A stretch of DNA of 14,144 bases, taken from the NCBI GenBank assembly GCA_964353405.1, contig CAYGWJ010000116.1, positions 1-14,144 on the forward strand. The letters run 5' to 3'. This stretch comes from JBGLNJ01 sp964353405. Lineage in GTDB: Bacteria > Chloroflexota > Anaerolineae > Fen-1058. Position 1 is the stretch's first letter. Every line of letters starts with the position of its first letter. The notes below the pieces were generated by a model that had not been told where the DNA came from, did no database searches, and worked only from the letters and a program-made list of their open reading frames with translations. Below are positions 6,425 to 13,675 of this stretch, in pieces. Position numbers and translations under genes: made by a program.

Positions 6425-6457
6425 TTGCCCTTCCACTCGGCGGCGTAAGTTCGTCTC

Positions 6458-7198
6458 TTACTTGATCCCGTTCACCAACACAATCGCTTCCATGGTCGCA
6501 TACAGGTTGAGCGCGGCGTGCGCGGCCACGCTGGGCGCAAGCGATCCGGTCCTCGCGCGGAGCCAGGTGAGATATAGTCCGGCCAACAAGGTCTGCGCGA
6601 TCAGGTAGGCGTCCAGCCCATACGTCACCACGTGCGCAAAGCCGAACAGCCCGGACACGAGCAGCACGCCGCCCAGTGCGCCCAAGCTGCGCGCCGCGAC
6701 GGGAAAGAGCACACCTCGAAAGAGCAGCTCTTCCACGAGCGGCGTCACGACCACAGCGAACACGATCATCGCAGCCGCGCCCCCCGCGCCGGTGAACAGT
6801 GGCCGGAGCACATCGGGCACGATGGGCTTGCGCAGCGCCAGCGTCACCACGTCCATCAAGCCGCCCAACACGACAGCCCCAAAGGCGGCCCGCCATACAT
6901 ACGCCCGGCCTGTCAGCCTAATTGTCGCCCGAAATGGTCGTTTCCGCAAGTGCGTGACGACGGCCCAGATCAGCGCCAGCGTGCCCAGCCCGCCGAGCGC
7001 GCCGATGCCGCCGACAAACACGCCGTTATTGGCCGAGGCTGCCACCGACTCGGGATCCAACTGCGACCTGGCCCACAGCGCCAGCAGCAGCACGCCGGAC
7101 CCGCCGATGGTCAGCGCGATTTGAATGAACAGGTGCGCCACGGGCAGCCCGATCGCCGTGAGCCAGCCCCAGGGTGGGTTTTCTCGCGTCTCGTTCAT
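6458..7198 (-). CDS. CPBP-family intramembrane metalloprotease
   Basis: 246 residues with about seven or eight membrane segments. All three CPBP (Abi) signatures are present: EELLFRG (E156, E157, R161), FGFAHV (F185, H189) and HAALN (H227, N231), expected to coordinate a metal inside the membrane, as in Rce1-type proteases. Roles in bacteria range from peptide maturation or immunity to unknown; nothing here shows the substrate. The ATG at 7198 is chosen because AAGGAAGG lies just upstream and the start overlaps the stop of the preceding membrane protein gene (ATGA), implying translational coupling. An upstream in-frame start at 7219 is less likely. Confidence 0.92.
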   Translation of the reverse strand: MNETRENPPWGWLTAIGLPVAHLFIQIALTIGGSGVLLLALWARSQLDPESVAASANNGVFVGGIGALGGLGTLALIWAVVTHLRKRPFRATIRLTGRAYVWRAAFGAVVLGGLMDVVTLALRKPIVPDVLRPLFTGAGGAAAMIVFAVVVTPLVEELLFRGVLFPVAARSLGALGGVLLVSGLFGFAHVVTYGLDAYLIAQTLLAGLYLTWLRARTGSLAPSVAAHAALNLYATMEAIVLVNGIK

Positions 7199-8091
7199 CC
7201 TTCCTTCACTTGCCGGCACAAAGTTACCTCACTGGCCCAGCGCGCCAGCCGCGCCCACAGACTTGCCAGAATGAAAAGCTGCTGCGCCGCAATCGCGACC
7301 AGCGCCCATTCGAAAGGAATGACTGGCGCAATGACGTTGGCATACAACGGAATCAACGACAGGCCGGCAACTGACATCAGCGCGTACACGCCGAGCGTCC
7401 GCATGGGCTGGCGCGCGATCAAGACGACGGCGCGGCGCAGTGCCTGGAAAAAGTTGCGCGTGTCTTCGGCCACGGCCATGACGCGCGCGTACTCGAATGT
7501 CATTGCCACGACGGCGTATACGAGTCCGATCATCGCCACTGCCGGAATCGTCAGGGGCCGAACCTGCGCGACCTCGACGACGATCAGCGCCGTGGCTCCC
7601 AACGCCACGATGAGTGTGACACACAGGCCAAAAAGGACCGCCAGCATGAAAAAGGAGAACAGCCAGTGCCACATGCCCCACAGGAAACGCCGCCACGCAA
7701 AGCGGCCCTCGACGTAGGTCAACAGCACGCCGCCACCCAACACGATGCCGGGCAAGGGCGCTACGAGCATCGCCACCAGCACTGTTCCCAGCATGGCCGT
7801 GAGCGTCGTGGCAGCCGCGCGGCTGGCTGCCATCGCCTCGGCCGAAGATGGGGCGTCTGCCGGCAGGACCGTGGCGGCGCTCACGATCGGTTCGAGCAGC
7901 AACAGTCCGTCAAAATCGCGGGCCAGGTCGCGCGCAGCCAGGCGATGGCCGACCCACGCCTGCATCGCTGCCGTCACCGGAACCGTCAGTGTAAGCGCAA
8001 TCACCAGGTAAACGACAAAGGATACCACGAGCGGCGCGGGGATGCGTGCCGCCAACGTGGTTCCCTCTCGAAGAGATTTCCAAAGGCTCAT
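7195..8091 (-). CDS. Polytopic membrane protein of unknown function
   Basis: 298 residues from the ATG at 8091; a TTG four codons upstream (8103) is possible, since AAAGAG lies near it. Hydrophobic segments lie at about 18-42, 93-122, 137-168, 178-204 and 227-280 (the last probably two or three helices). An Ala-rich, probably external loop of about 50 residues (43-92) follows the first helix. I do not recognise a named family. Its stop overlaps the start of the CPBP protease by ATGA, so the two are made together; a partner or substrate role with the protease is plausible but unproven. Confidence 0.85.
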   Translation of the reverse strand: MSLWKSLREGTTLAARIPAPLVVSFVVYLVIALTLTVPVTAAMQAWVGHRLAARDLARDFDGLLLLEPIVSAATVLPADAPSSAEAMAASRAAATTLTAMLGTVLVAMLVAPLPGIVLGGGVLLTYVEGRFAWRRFLWGMWHWLFSFFMLAVLFGLCVTLIVALGATALIVVEVAQVRPLTIPAVAMIGLVYAVVAMTFEYARVMAVAEDTRNFFQALRRAVVLIARQPMRTLGVYALMSVAGLSLIPLYANVIAPVIPFEWALVAIAAQQLFILASLWARLARWASEVTLCRQVKEG

Positions 8092-8116
8092 GGACTGGCT
8101 CAACTCTTTAGATCAG

Positions 8117-8193
8117 AGCTTGTCTGAAAAGCCCGTAGCATAGGGCCTTGTGCCCGTCGCCCACAAGGGGCTAGGCTACTTTTCAGACAGCCT
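8117..8193. mobile_element. Candidate fold-back MITE, 77 bp
   Basis: Terminal inverted repeats AGCTTGTCTGAAAAG (8117-8131) and, in reverse complement, AGGCTGTCTGAAAAG (8193-8179) match at 13 of 15 positions. Inside, GTAGC/GCTAC, TAG/CTA and CCTTGTG/CACAAGG continue the pairing, so almost the whole element is one hairpin with a 9-nt loop. The ends resemble those of some IS5-like elements. I see no clear target duplication and no T run, so a terminator role is less likely. It lies between the acyltransferase stop and the membrane protein start. Confidence 0.55.
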
Positions 8194-8194
8194 T

Positions 8195-8788
8195 TCAGAC
8201 ATCACGTAGCTTGATTTCGCCTTGCAGGCGAGGGTGTCTGCCGGCGATACCGGTATAGAATTGACGGATGACGGCGAAATCGGCCTGAATGTCGCCGGTG
8301 GGCATGAGCGTCGCGCCGACGCCGCCCACCTGGCGCCCATAATCCAGAAAGCCCAGCGCGATGGGGACGCCGGCGCCCAACGCTATATAGTAAAAGCCCG
8401 ATTTCCAGTATCCGACCATGCTGCGAGTGCCTTCAGGCGCGATGACGAGAATCATTTCTTCACACTCCCGAAAGGCCGCAACAACCTGGTCAACAAAATT
8501 GCTGCGCGAGCGCCGGTTGACCGGGATGCCGCCCATTTTTCTCAACAGCGCGCCCCAGGGCCAGCGGAAGAAGCTGTCTTTGGCTGCCCAGTGCGCTTTA
8601 ATGCCGAGGGCAGCCCTGAACAGGAGCATCAAGACAAAGTCCCAGTTGGAAGTATGGGGAGCGCCGATGAGGACATACTTTTTGCCGTCGGGCAGCTTGT
8701 CTTCCACTCGCCAGCCCACCAGGCGCAGGATGGCGCGGGCGAGCTTTTGGGAAGAGGTCAGTTTGGCAGGCGCCAGAGTTTGGGTCAT
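8195..8788 (-). CDS. Lysophospholipid acyltransferase family protein (PlsC-like)
   Basis: 197 residues. It shows the acyltransferase blocks in order: HTSNWD (H45-x4-D50, catalytic), GGIPVNRR (86-93) and APEGTRS (117-123, phosphate binding). The family moves an acyl chain from acyl-ACP or acyl-CoA to a lysophospholipid or related acceptor at the membrane. It is shorter than typical PlsC (about 240) and close to the short, soluble-looking subgroup of glycerol acyltransferases, so the acceptor is uncertain. The ATG at 8788 gives a full-length domain; the upstream Shine-Dalgarno is weak. A heptanucleotide array lies just upstream, and the TGA stop lies next to the fold-back element. Confidence 0.9.
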   Translation of the reverse strand: MTQTLAPAKLTSSQKLARAILRLVGWRVEDKLPDGKKYVLIGAPHTSNWDFVLMLLFRAALGIKAHWAAKDSFFRWPWGALLRKMGGIPVNRRSRSNFVDQVVAAFRECEEMILVIAPEGTRSMVGYWKSGFYYIALGAGVPIALGFLDYGRQVGGVGATLMPTGDIQADFAVIRQFYTGIAGRHPRLQGEIKLRDV

Positions 8789-8813
8789 CTATTGCTCATT
8801 TCTAGCTTGTCGC

Positions 8814-8890
8814 ATGGATAGCGTATAGCTTATAGCGGATAGCTTATAGCGTATAGCTTATGGCGGATGGCTCATCGCGGGTTGCGCGGT
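8814..8890. repeat. Heptanucleotide tandem array, 11 units
   Basis: Successive 7-bp units read ATGGATA, GCGTATA, GCTTATA, GCGGATA, GCTTATA, GCGTATA, GCTTATG, GCGGATG, GCTCATC, GCGGGTT, GCGCGGT. The array is sharp at the left and decays to the right. It fills most of the space between the M1 peptidase stop and the acyltransferase start. Confidence 0.8.
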
Positions 8891-8905
8891 CTGCGTTTCA
8901 TGCTC

Positions 8906-8940
8906 CGCAATCAAAAATCTAAAATCCGAGATCCAAAATC
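8906..8940. repeat. Second heptanucleotide array, 5 units, entering a CDS
   Basis: Units CGCAATC, AAAAATC, TAAAATC, CGAGATC, CAAAATC (8906-8940), all ending in ATC. The unit sequence differs from the neighbouring 8814-8890 array but the 7-bp period is the same. The last residues (ILDLGF) and the TAG stop of the M1 peptidase gene are encoded inside this array. Confidence 0.75.
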
Positions 8941-10808
8941 GCCTGCATCCAGAACAGCCACCGGCTGGCAAAACGCATCAGCGGCGCGGCTTCCGGTTGA
9001 ACCGTGAGGCTGTTGTCCACCGTGTTGAGCTCCATCGCAAACTTTTTATCCGGATCGAGCGCGGCATGGGCGAGCGGCGCGGATGTATCGAACGTGAGCG
9101 TCTGCGAGGCGGCCTGCCCGTCCCAAGCTTGCCGTTGGGCCGTCCCATCGCTAAACGCTACAAGCAAATCCACCGGGAATGTAACCTCACCCTTGCGCGC
9201 CAGCACAACTTTTGAATGATAGGCTCCACCCTCCACGCGCCGGGTGATGGCCGATTCTACCGCATAATCCAAAACCCCGCGACCATACACGGCCTGGTCA
9301 AAGAACCATCCTAGATTTTGCCCGCTTACCTCCTGGGTCACGGCGATAAAGTCTTGCGTGCGCGGATGCTTGAAGCGATACCGCTCAGCGTAGGTCTTTA
9401 GCACGCGGCCAAACGTCTCTGCGCCGAGAATATTTTTGAGTGTGGCCAGCACGACGCCCGGTTTGGAGTAAGCCGCCACGACGTATTCCAGTGAGCTAAG
9501 GTCCCACGCCTTGCTATACATCGGCACACGCGGAAAGGCAAGGTATACCAGCCGTTGCATCTCACCATAACCCAAGCCGGCGACACCGGCGTCCATCATC
9601 GAGGTCTTGCCGCCATAGTAGCGAGTAGCGGCTTGGATGGTAGAAAAATCTGCCAAGCCTTCGTCCAGCCACGGCTCTTCGGCCTCATTCGTGGCGACGG
9701 TGGCATAGAACCATTGATGGCCCATCTCGTGCAGCACGACAAGTTCGGCCTCGCGCAGCGTTGCGCCGGGAATTTCCGGGATGCCCATTGCGCCAACGCC
9801 GGCCGTGATGAGCATGGGATATTCCATGCCGCTCGCGCCGCTGGCCGCCGACGGCGGATCAACAACCGTGATGCGAGGATAAGGATACGGATAATACCAC
9901 TGGCCGTATGCCTCAAGCGCCTGCTCCGTCGCCTTGAGGTACCGCTCGACATAGTGTTGATTCTCCGGCTGATACAGCAGCGTGATGTCCACATCGCCTG
10001 CGCGGCGAGTGGCGGTCTTGTAATGCGGACTGGCCGTCCAGGCAAAGTCAATCACGTCTTGTGCGTGATAGGATTCGGTTTTGAGTTCGCCCTGGTCTTG
10101 CGAACGCGCCAGCACTCCCGTCGCGCCGACGACAAAATTCTTGGGCAAGGTGATGTCCACGTCGTACGCGCCAAAGTCGGCAAAGAATTCCGCGTTGGCG
10201 TGAAAGGGCCAAGAGTGCCAGCCCAGGTCATCGTAGACGGCGATCTTGGGGAACCACTGGCCGACCATGAAAAAGTCATTGTCCCAAAAACCGGTGCGCG
10301 CAAAGACCCTGGGCAACTGCGCGGAGAAGTCAAGCTCGATGACGGCCTGTGCGCCGGGTAAAAGCGGCGAAGGGAGGGTGAGCGTCATCACCGTGCGGTC
10401 GTCGTTGAATGACTTGCTCAGGTCCCCGCCATCCTGGCGCGCCGCATCCACCTCGATCCAGCCGGGATGATTTGGGTCAAAGTGGTCGAGGCGCAACATG
10501 CCGCCGCCTTCGCGCATGAAGGTCGAGGTCGAATCGCGAAAGGCATTGAGGTAAAGATGGAATGGCAGAGCAGGCAGCGCATCCTTTGAGGCGTTGAGAT
10601 AGGTAAGCGCCTCGCGCCCGCGCAGCGTCTTGGCCGCCGGGTCGAGCGTCACCTGGATCTGATACGACGCGATCGGTGTGGGTCGCCCCTCTTCTCCAAC
10701 GAGCGAACAAGTACGCGCCTGCCGGGGGTAAGGGTCAGCTACAGGCGCAAACGCCGAGCCGAGGAGGCTGAATAAGATGAGCAAAACGCAGCACGCAGTG
10801 TGAATCAT
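8919..10808 (-). CDS. Secreted M1-family zinc metallopeptidase
   Basis: 629 residues from the ATG at 10808. Residues 1-21 form a signal peptide (MIHTACC, hydrophobic run, GSAFA). Zinc motif HEMGH (H360, E361, H364) and DEGLADF (E383, with exactly 18 residues between) give the M1 HExxH-x18-E site. SGMEYP (326-331) matches the GxMEN substrate-binding motif with Tyr in place of Asn. YSKPGVVL holds the usual catalytic Tyr. Family members are mostly aminopeptidases; here an extracytoplasmic peptidase is inferred. I chose 10808, not the in-frame start at 10895, because the ATG overlaps the stop of the upstream GGDEF-like gene (ATGA) and begins a proper signal peptide. No Shine-Dalgarno is visible, which fits coupled translation. 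Confidence 0.92.
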   Translation of the reverse strand: MIHTACCVLLILFSLLGSAFAPVADPYPRQARTCSLVGEEGRPTPIASYQIQVTLDPAAKTLRGREALTYLNASKDALPALPFHLYLNAFRDSTSTFMREGGGMLRLDHFDPNHPGWIEVDAARQDGGDLSKSFNDDRTVMTLTLPSPLLPGAQAVIELDFSAQLPRVFARTGFWDNDFFMVGQWFPKIAVYDDLGWHSWPFHANAEFFADFGAYDVDITLPKNFVVGATGVLARSQDQGELKTESYHAQDVIDFAWTASPHYKTATRRAGDVDITLLYQPENQHYVERYLKATEQALEAYGQWYYPYPYPRITVVDPPSAASGASGMEYPMLITAGVGAMGIPEIPGATLREAELVVLHEMGHQWFYATVATNEAEEPWLDEGLADFSTIQAATRYYGGKTSMMDAGVAGLGYGEMQRLVYLAFPRVPMYSKAWDLSSLEYVVAAYSKPGVVLATLKNILGAETFGRVLKTYAERYRFKHPRTQDFIAVTQEVSGQNLGWFFDQAVYGRGVLDYAVESAITRRVEGGAYHSKVVLARKGEVTFPVDLLVAFSDGTAQRQAWDGQAASQTLTFDTSAPLAHAALDPDKKFAMELNTVDNSLTVQPEAAPLMRFASRWLFWMQAILDLGF

Positions 10809-11242
10809 GGCAGCAGCGTAAAGTTGATCCGCATCACGGGCACGCGCCAGGTTCCGCCGCCCGGTTGCGCAACCTCGGTAAACCCGCGTGACCAATCAAA
10901 AGGATCGTAAAAACCGAGTTTCTCTTCGTCAAAGCGGTGCTGCAAACGGTCGCGGATGCGGTTGGCATACTCGCGCAGAGTGGCGATGACAAACTCGTCG
11001 CTGCCCCGATGAGCCACCCAATCCGCCGGGCCGCCCAGCTCGTCCACCACGTCGGTGAGCAGATAGGCCACAAAGCGCAGCACCTTGCGCGCGGAATAGA
11101 CGTCGCCGTCAAAGGCCTGGAAGCCTTCGAGTGAGACCGTCATCACGCACCAGTCTTCTTGCGCCTGGTGCGTCGCAAGCAATTCGTCAATTTCTGTGCC
11201 GGTGGGCAGGCCGGTCATCGGATGTAACATTTTGATCGCCAC
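10805..11242 (-). CDS. Stand-alone degenerate GGDEF-like protein
   Basis: 145 residues from a GTG at 11242; an ATG at 11230 is an equally good start, because the GTG abuts a dispersed palindrome. The fold signature is a GGDEF (diguanylate cyclase) domain: HPMTGLP (7-13) matches the usual DPLTGLP, VSLEGF (36-41) matches the DLDxF strand, and HRGSDEFVI (78-86) matches the active-site GGDEF. Key residues are changed: Ser37 replaces the metal-binding Asp, and the loop is GSDEF. The domain is slightly shorter than usual (about 160). It probably does not make c-di-GMP and may bind nucleotide or protein. It is coupled by ATGA to the secreted M1 peptidase. Confidence 0.75.
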   Translation of the reverse strand: MAIKMLHPMTGLPTGTEIDELLATHQAQEDWCVMTVSLEGFQAFDGDVYSARKVLRFVAYLLTDVVDELGGPADWVAHRGSDEFVIATLREYANRIRDRLQHRFDEEKLGFYDPFDWSRGFTEVAQPGGGTWRVPVMRINFTLLP

Positions 11243-11243
11243 A

Positions 11244-11269
11244 GAGACAACCCGCCGGGTCGTCCCTAC
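11244..11269. repeat. GTAG-CTAC dispersed palindrome, copy B
   Basis: GAGACAACCC (11244-11253) pairs with GGGTCGTCCC (11257-11266) with two mismatches, and TAC follows. It is similar in sequence to 6396-6424. It fills the gap between the SDR gene and the GGDEF-like gene: the SDR TAG stop (11266-11268) lies inside it and the GTG start candidate (11242-11240) abuts it. Confidence 0.6.
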
Positions 11270-12042
11270 AGCATGACCTTTCCGCCATCCACGTGGATGG
11301 CCTGGCCGGTAATAAAAGCCGCCGCGTCACTGCACAAAAACAAAACAAGACCCACCACGTCGTCGGGTTCGCCGAGCCGGCCTTGTGGGATGTCTTCTAG
11401 CCACTTGTTCATCTGCGCTTCATTCTGGCGCAGATGAGCCGTCATTTCAGTCATGATGACGCCGGGGCAGACGGCGTTGACGCGGATGCCGTAGGCAGCC
11501 AGCTCACGCGCGCATTCTTTCGTCAGTCCGACGAGGCCCGTCTTGCTGGCGACGTAGGCAGAGCGGTCGCGCAGGCCCGCCGCTCGCCCGGCAATGGAGG
11601 CGATGTTGACGATGACGCCGCCGCCCGTATCCTTCATCACGCGCGCGGCTGACTGCGAGCAAAAGAACGGCCCGGTAAGGTTTACGTCAATCGTGCGACG
11701 CCAATCCCACTCGTCCAGCGTCAACAGGCTGGCGTGCGGCTCGACGCCGGCATTGTTGATGAGAATGTCCAGCCGTCCCCACTTGCTGAGCACGCCATCC
11801 AGCATGGCCTGCACGGCATGCTTGTTTGAAACGTCGGCGTGAAACGCGGCGGCGCAGGCATTGCGCCCGGCCGGCCCGCCCGCAGCTTGAATCTGCGCCG
11901 CAACGCGCTCGCACGCATCCGGGTTGATATCGTTGACGGCGATCTTGGCACCGGAGCGCGCCAGTCCCACGGCGATGGCCTGGCCGATGCCGCGTCCCGC
12001 GCCCGTCACCACTGCGATCTTGCCGGTCAAGTCAATGTTCAT
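11266..12042 (-). CDS. Short-chain dehydrogenase/reductase, FabG-like
   Basis: 258 residues, classical SDR length. Cofactor motif TGAGRGIG (13-20), NNAG (96-99), catalytic Ser149 (in NIASIAG) and YVASK (Y163, K167), PG (193-194) and the C-terminal ITGQAIHVDGG (244-254) are all present, so it should be active. Asp38 after the second strand (VND) suggests NAD preference, which is an inference. FabG itself is possible, but the family covers many alcohol, sugar and ketone reductases, and no fatty-acid genes are nearby. ATG at 12042; AGGA lies about 10 nt upstream. It is the first gene of the minus-strand cluster with the GGDEF-like protein and M1 peptidase. Confidence 0.9.
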   Translation of the reverse strand: MNIDLTGKIAVVTGAGRGIGQAIAVGLARSGAKIAVNDINPDACERVAAQIQAAGGPAGRNACAAAFHADVSNKHAVQAMLDGVLSKWGRLDILINNAGVEPHASLLTLDEWDWRRTIDVNLTGPFFCSQSAARVMKDTGGGVIVNIASIAGRAAGLRDRSAYVASKTGLVGLTKECARELAAYGIRVNAVCPGVIMTEMTAHLRQNEAQMNKWLEDIPQGRLGEPDDVVGLVLFLCSDAAAFITGQAIHVDGGKVML

Positions 12043-12065
12043 CGAGTCATCGTCCTGTGTGAACC

Positions 12066-12076
12066 TATGGTATACT
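12066..12076 (+). promoter_or_regulatory. Extended -10 promoter for the membrane protein
   Basis: TATGGTATACT contains TGG directly before TATACT (12071-12076), an extended -10. Transcription would start near 12083, after the ATG at 12081, which favours the ATG at 12108 as the real start. No good -35 is seen. The same 65-bp gap must also hold the divergent SDR promoter. Confidence 0.5.
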
Positions 12077-12107
12077 CTCTATGAATCCCGTTACGAGGTT
12101 ACGTGAC

Positions 12108-12974
12108 ATGAATGGCACGCTCCCCTCTGCGCAAATTTTTCGACGCTTGCCCACGCAAGGCTGGATCGGCTTGCTGCTCATCGCCGTGTTCTGGCCGCTC
12201 AACTGGCTGCTGCCCGGCGTGCGAACGCACGTCCTGTTCTTCCCACTTTGGCTGGGCTACGTTCTCGTCGTGGACGGCCTGGTGTTTCTCCGCAAGGGCA
12301 CGTCACTGCTTACGCGCAGCCGGGCGCGTTTCGTCGGATTGTTTCTGGTCTCGGCCCCGGCCTGGTGGTTGTTCGAATTGCTGAACGCTCGCGCCCAGAA
12401 CTGGCACTATGTGGGCCGCGAACAGTTTACCGCCCTAGAATATTTCGTGCTGGCTTCCTTGAGCTTTTCGACCGTCATCCCGGCCGTGTTCGGAACAGCG
12501 GAACTCGTGTCCACTTGCCTTCCTCGCGTGCGTGGCCCGGCGATTCATCCCACGCGGCGCACGCTGGCGGCGTTCTTTATCGCGGGCTGGGTCATGCTGG
12601 CCCTGCTCCTGCTCTGGCCGCGCTACTTTTTTCCCTTTATGTGGTTGTCGGTCTATTTCATCCTTGAACCCATCAACGCCGCGCTCGGCTTGCCGTCGCT
12701 GGCGCAATGGACAAAAGAAGGCGACTGGACTCCCGTCGCCGCGTTATGGATAGGCGCTTTCACGTGCGGTTTCTTTTGGGAACTGTGGAATTTCTTTTCT
12801 TTCCCCCAATGGGTTTATACGATCCCCTTTGTCAATTTTCTCCACATCTTTCAGATGCCGCTGTTGGGCTATGGCGGGTACCTGCCTTTCGGCCTCGAGC
12901 TTTACGCGCTCTACAATCTTGTCACGGGCTTGCGGCGTGGTGCGCGCTGCGACTATGTCCGGCTGGACCGATGA
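12108..12974 (+). CDS. Polytopic integral membrane protein of unknown function
   Basis: 288 residues. The ATG at 12108 is preferred over 12081 because GAGG lies 9 nt upstream and the extended -10 at 12071-12076 would start RNA after 12081. About eight hydrophobic segments span the protein. Two aromatic-rich motifs resemble each other: WWLFELLNARAQNWHY in the first half and FFWELWNFFSFPQWVY in the second, each followed by further membrane helices, suggesting an internal duplication. A conserved-looking LEPINAALG lies between them. There are no cysteine or histidine clusters and no catalytic motif that I can name. It is divergent from the SDR cluster and is not obviously in an operon. Confidence 0.85.
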   Translation: MNGTLPSAQIFRRLPTQGWIGLLLIAVFWPLNWLLPGVRTHVLFFPLWLGYVLVVDGLVFLRKGTSLLTRSRARFVGLFLVSAPAWWLFELLNARAQNWHYVGREQFTALEYFVLASLSFSTVIPAVFGTAELVSTCLPRVRGPAIHPTRRTLAAFFIAGWVMLALLLLWPRYFFPFMWLSVYFILEPINAALGLPSLAQWTKEGDWTPVAALWIGAFTCGFFWELWNFFSFPQWVYTIPFVNFLHIFQMPLLGYGGYLPFGLELYALYNLVTGLRRGARCDYVRLDR

Positions 12975-13206
12975 TTGCGCCACGCAGACGCCGAGCACGC
13001 AGAGATTTCCGCAATCCGCAGCACACACTCGTTCCTGATGCGGGTATTATAACACCGTGAATGAGGCGGGTCAAAGACTTGCAACTCTTGCCGGGATGGG
13101 CTTTCCGACCGGGTGAGCTGTAGAAACGCCAGCAATGACGAGGCGAAATATTATTGTAAGGCCCATCGGTTTTATTGTAGCGCCAACCCCAATTTTGACA
13201 AAACCC
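12975..13206. other. Intergenic region without a gene
   Basis: I see no supported gene in this stretch. It holds a short repeat (CACGCAG at 12981-12987 and 12996-13002, within an ACGCAGA/CGCAGAG-rich segment), reminiscent of dispersed intergenic repeats. AT-rich DNA leads to the promoter at 13207. No terminator with a clear T run follows the membrane protein gene. Confidence 0.5.
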
Positions 13207-13235
13207 TTGATAAACAACTTGATTTGTGTTATGAT
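13207..13235 (+). promoter_or_regulatory. Sigma-70-like promoter of the four-Cys protein
   Basis: TTGATA (13207-13212) and TATGAT (13230-13235) are separated by 17 bp, close to consensus. The start would be near 13242, giving a leader of about 32 nt before the ATG at 13274. Confidence 0.8.
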
Positions 13236-13273
13236 GATTGCCATAAGCTTTATGACTGAGGTTTGCCAGAGCG

Positions 13274-13666
13274 ATGTATCCCGAAAGTGAGATATTGTTC
13301 CCCACCCGCTGCATCATCCAATTGGCCAACCTGCGTGGCCCCGAGTGGCGTGCTTTGATTGATCGTATTGCATCCCTCCCTGAAACCCACGAAGACTCGC
13401 TGGCTTTTTCGCTGATGATGATCAAATTCAATAGCTGCCTGACGTGCGACCTGGATAGTTATCGCGCGTCACTGGGCTGCACTACGTGCGCCAGGCGGTT
13501 AGTGTCCGGATTCAAAGGCACGGACAAGTTGCTGCTGCGCAAGTTTGAAGAAGCGCGGCAAGAAGTGATTGCTTACCTCGAGGCGACCGGGCAGAGGGTC
13601 AAGCCGGTCAGACGCAAGCGCGTCCGCGTCACGGCTCAACCCGTGTTGGCGCGCATGGCGCAATAA
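13274..13666 (+). CDS. Small four-cysteine (CxxC-x10-CxxC) protein
   Basis: 130 residues, function not recognised. The N-terminal half is a helical domain (FPTRCIIQLANLRGPEWRAL, then DRIASLP). A CxxC pair at C55-C58 (NSCLTCD) and another at C69-C72 (GCTTCAR) could bind zinc or, less likely, an iron-sulfur cluster. A charged helix follows (KFEEARQEVIAYLE) and the tail is very basic (about residues 108-122), as in a nucleic-acid-binding end. I have the impression of similar uncharacterised proteins in other Chloroflexota, not checked. It is monocistronic: good promoter 39 nt upstream, intrinsic terminator 10 nt after the TAA. GAGG about 12 nt before the ATG is a loosely spaced Shine-Dalgarno. 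It lies just before tRNA-Thr and tuf. Confidence 0.85.
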   Translation: MYPESEILFPTRCIIQLANLRGPEWRALIDRIASLPETHEDSLAFSLMMIKFNSCLTCDLDSYRASLGCTTCARRLVSGFKGTDKLLLRKFEEARQEVIAYLEATGQRVKPVRRKRVRVTAQPVLARMAQ

Positions 13667-13675
13667 GAGATGTGT

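Noticed and set aside
5666..6448. 260-residue plus-strand frame
   Set aside because: Opposite strand of the AAC(3)-family gene, which has all its family motifs.
8814..8940. Possible CRISPR array
   Set aside because: Units are contiguous 7-mers with no spacers and no cas genes nearby; tandem heptanucleotide arrays explain the pattern.
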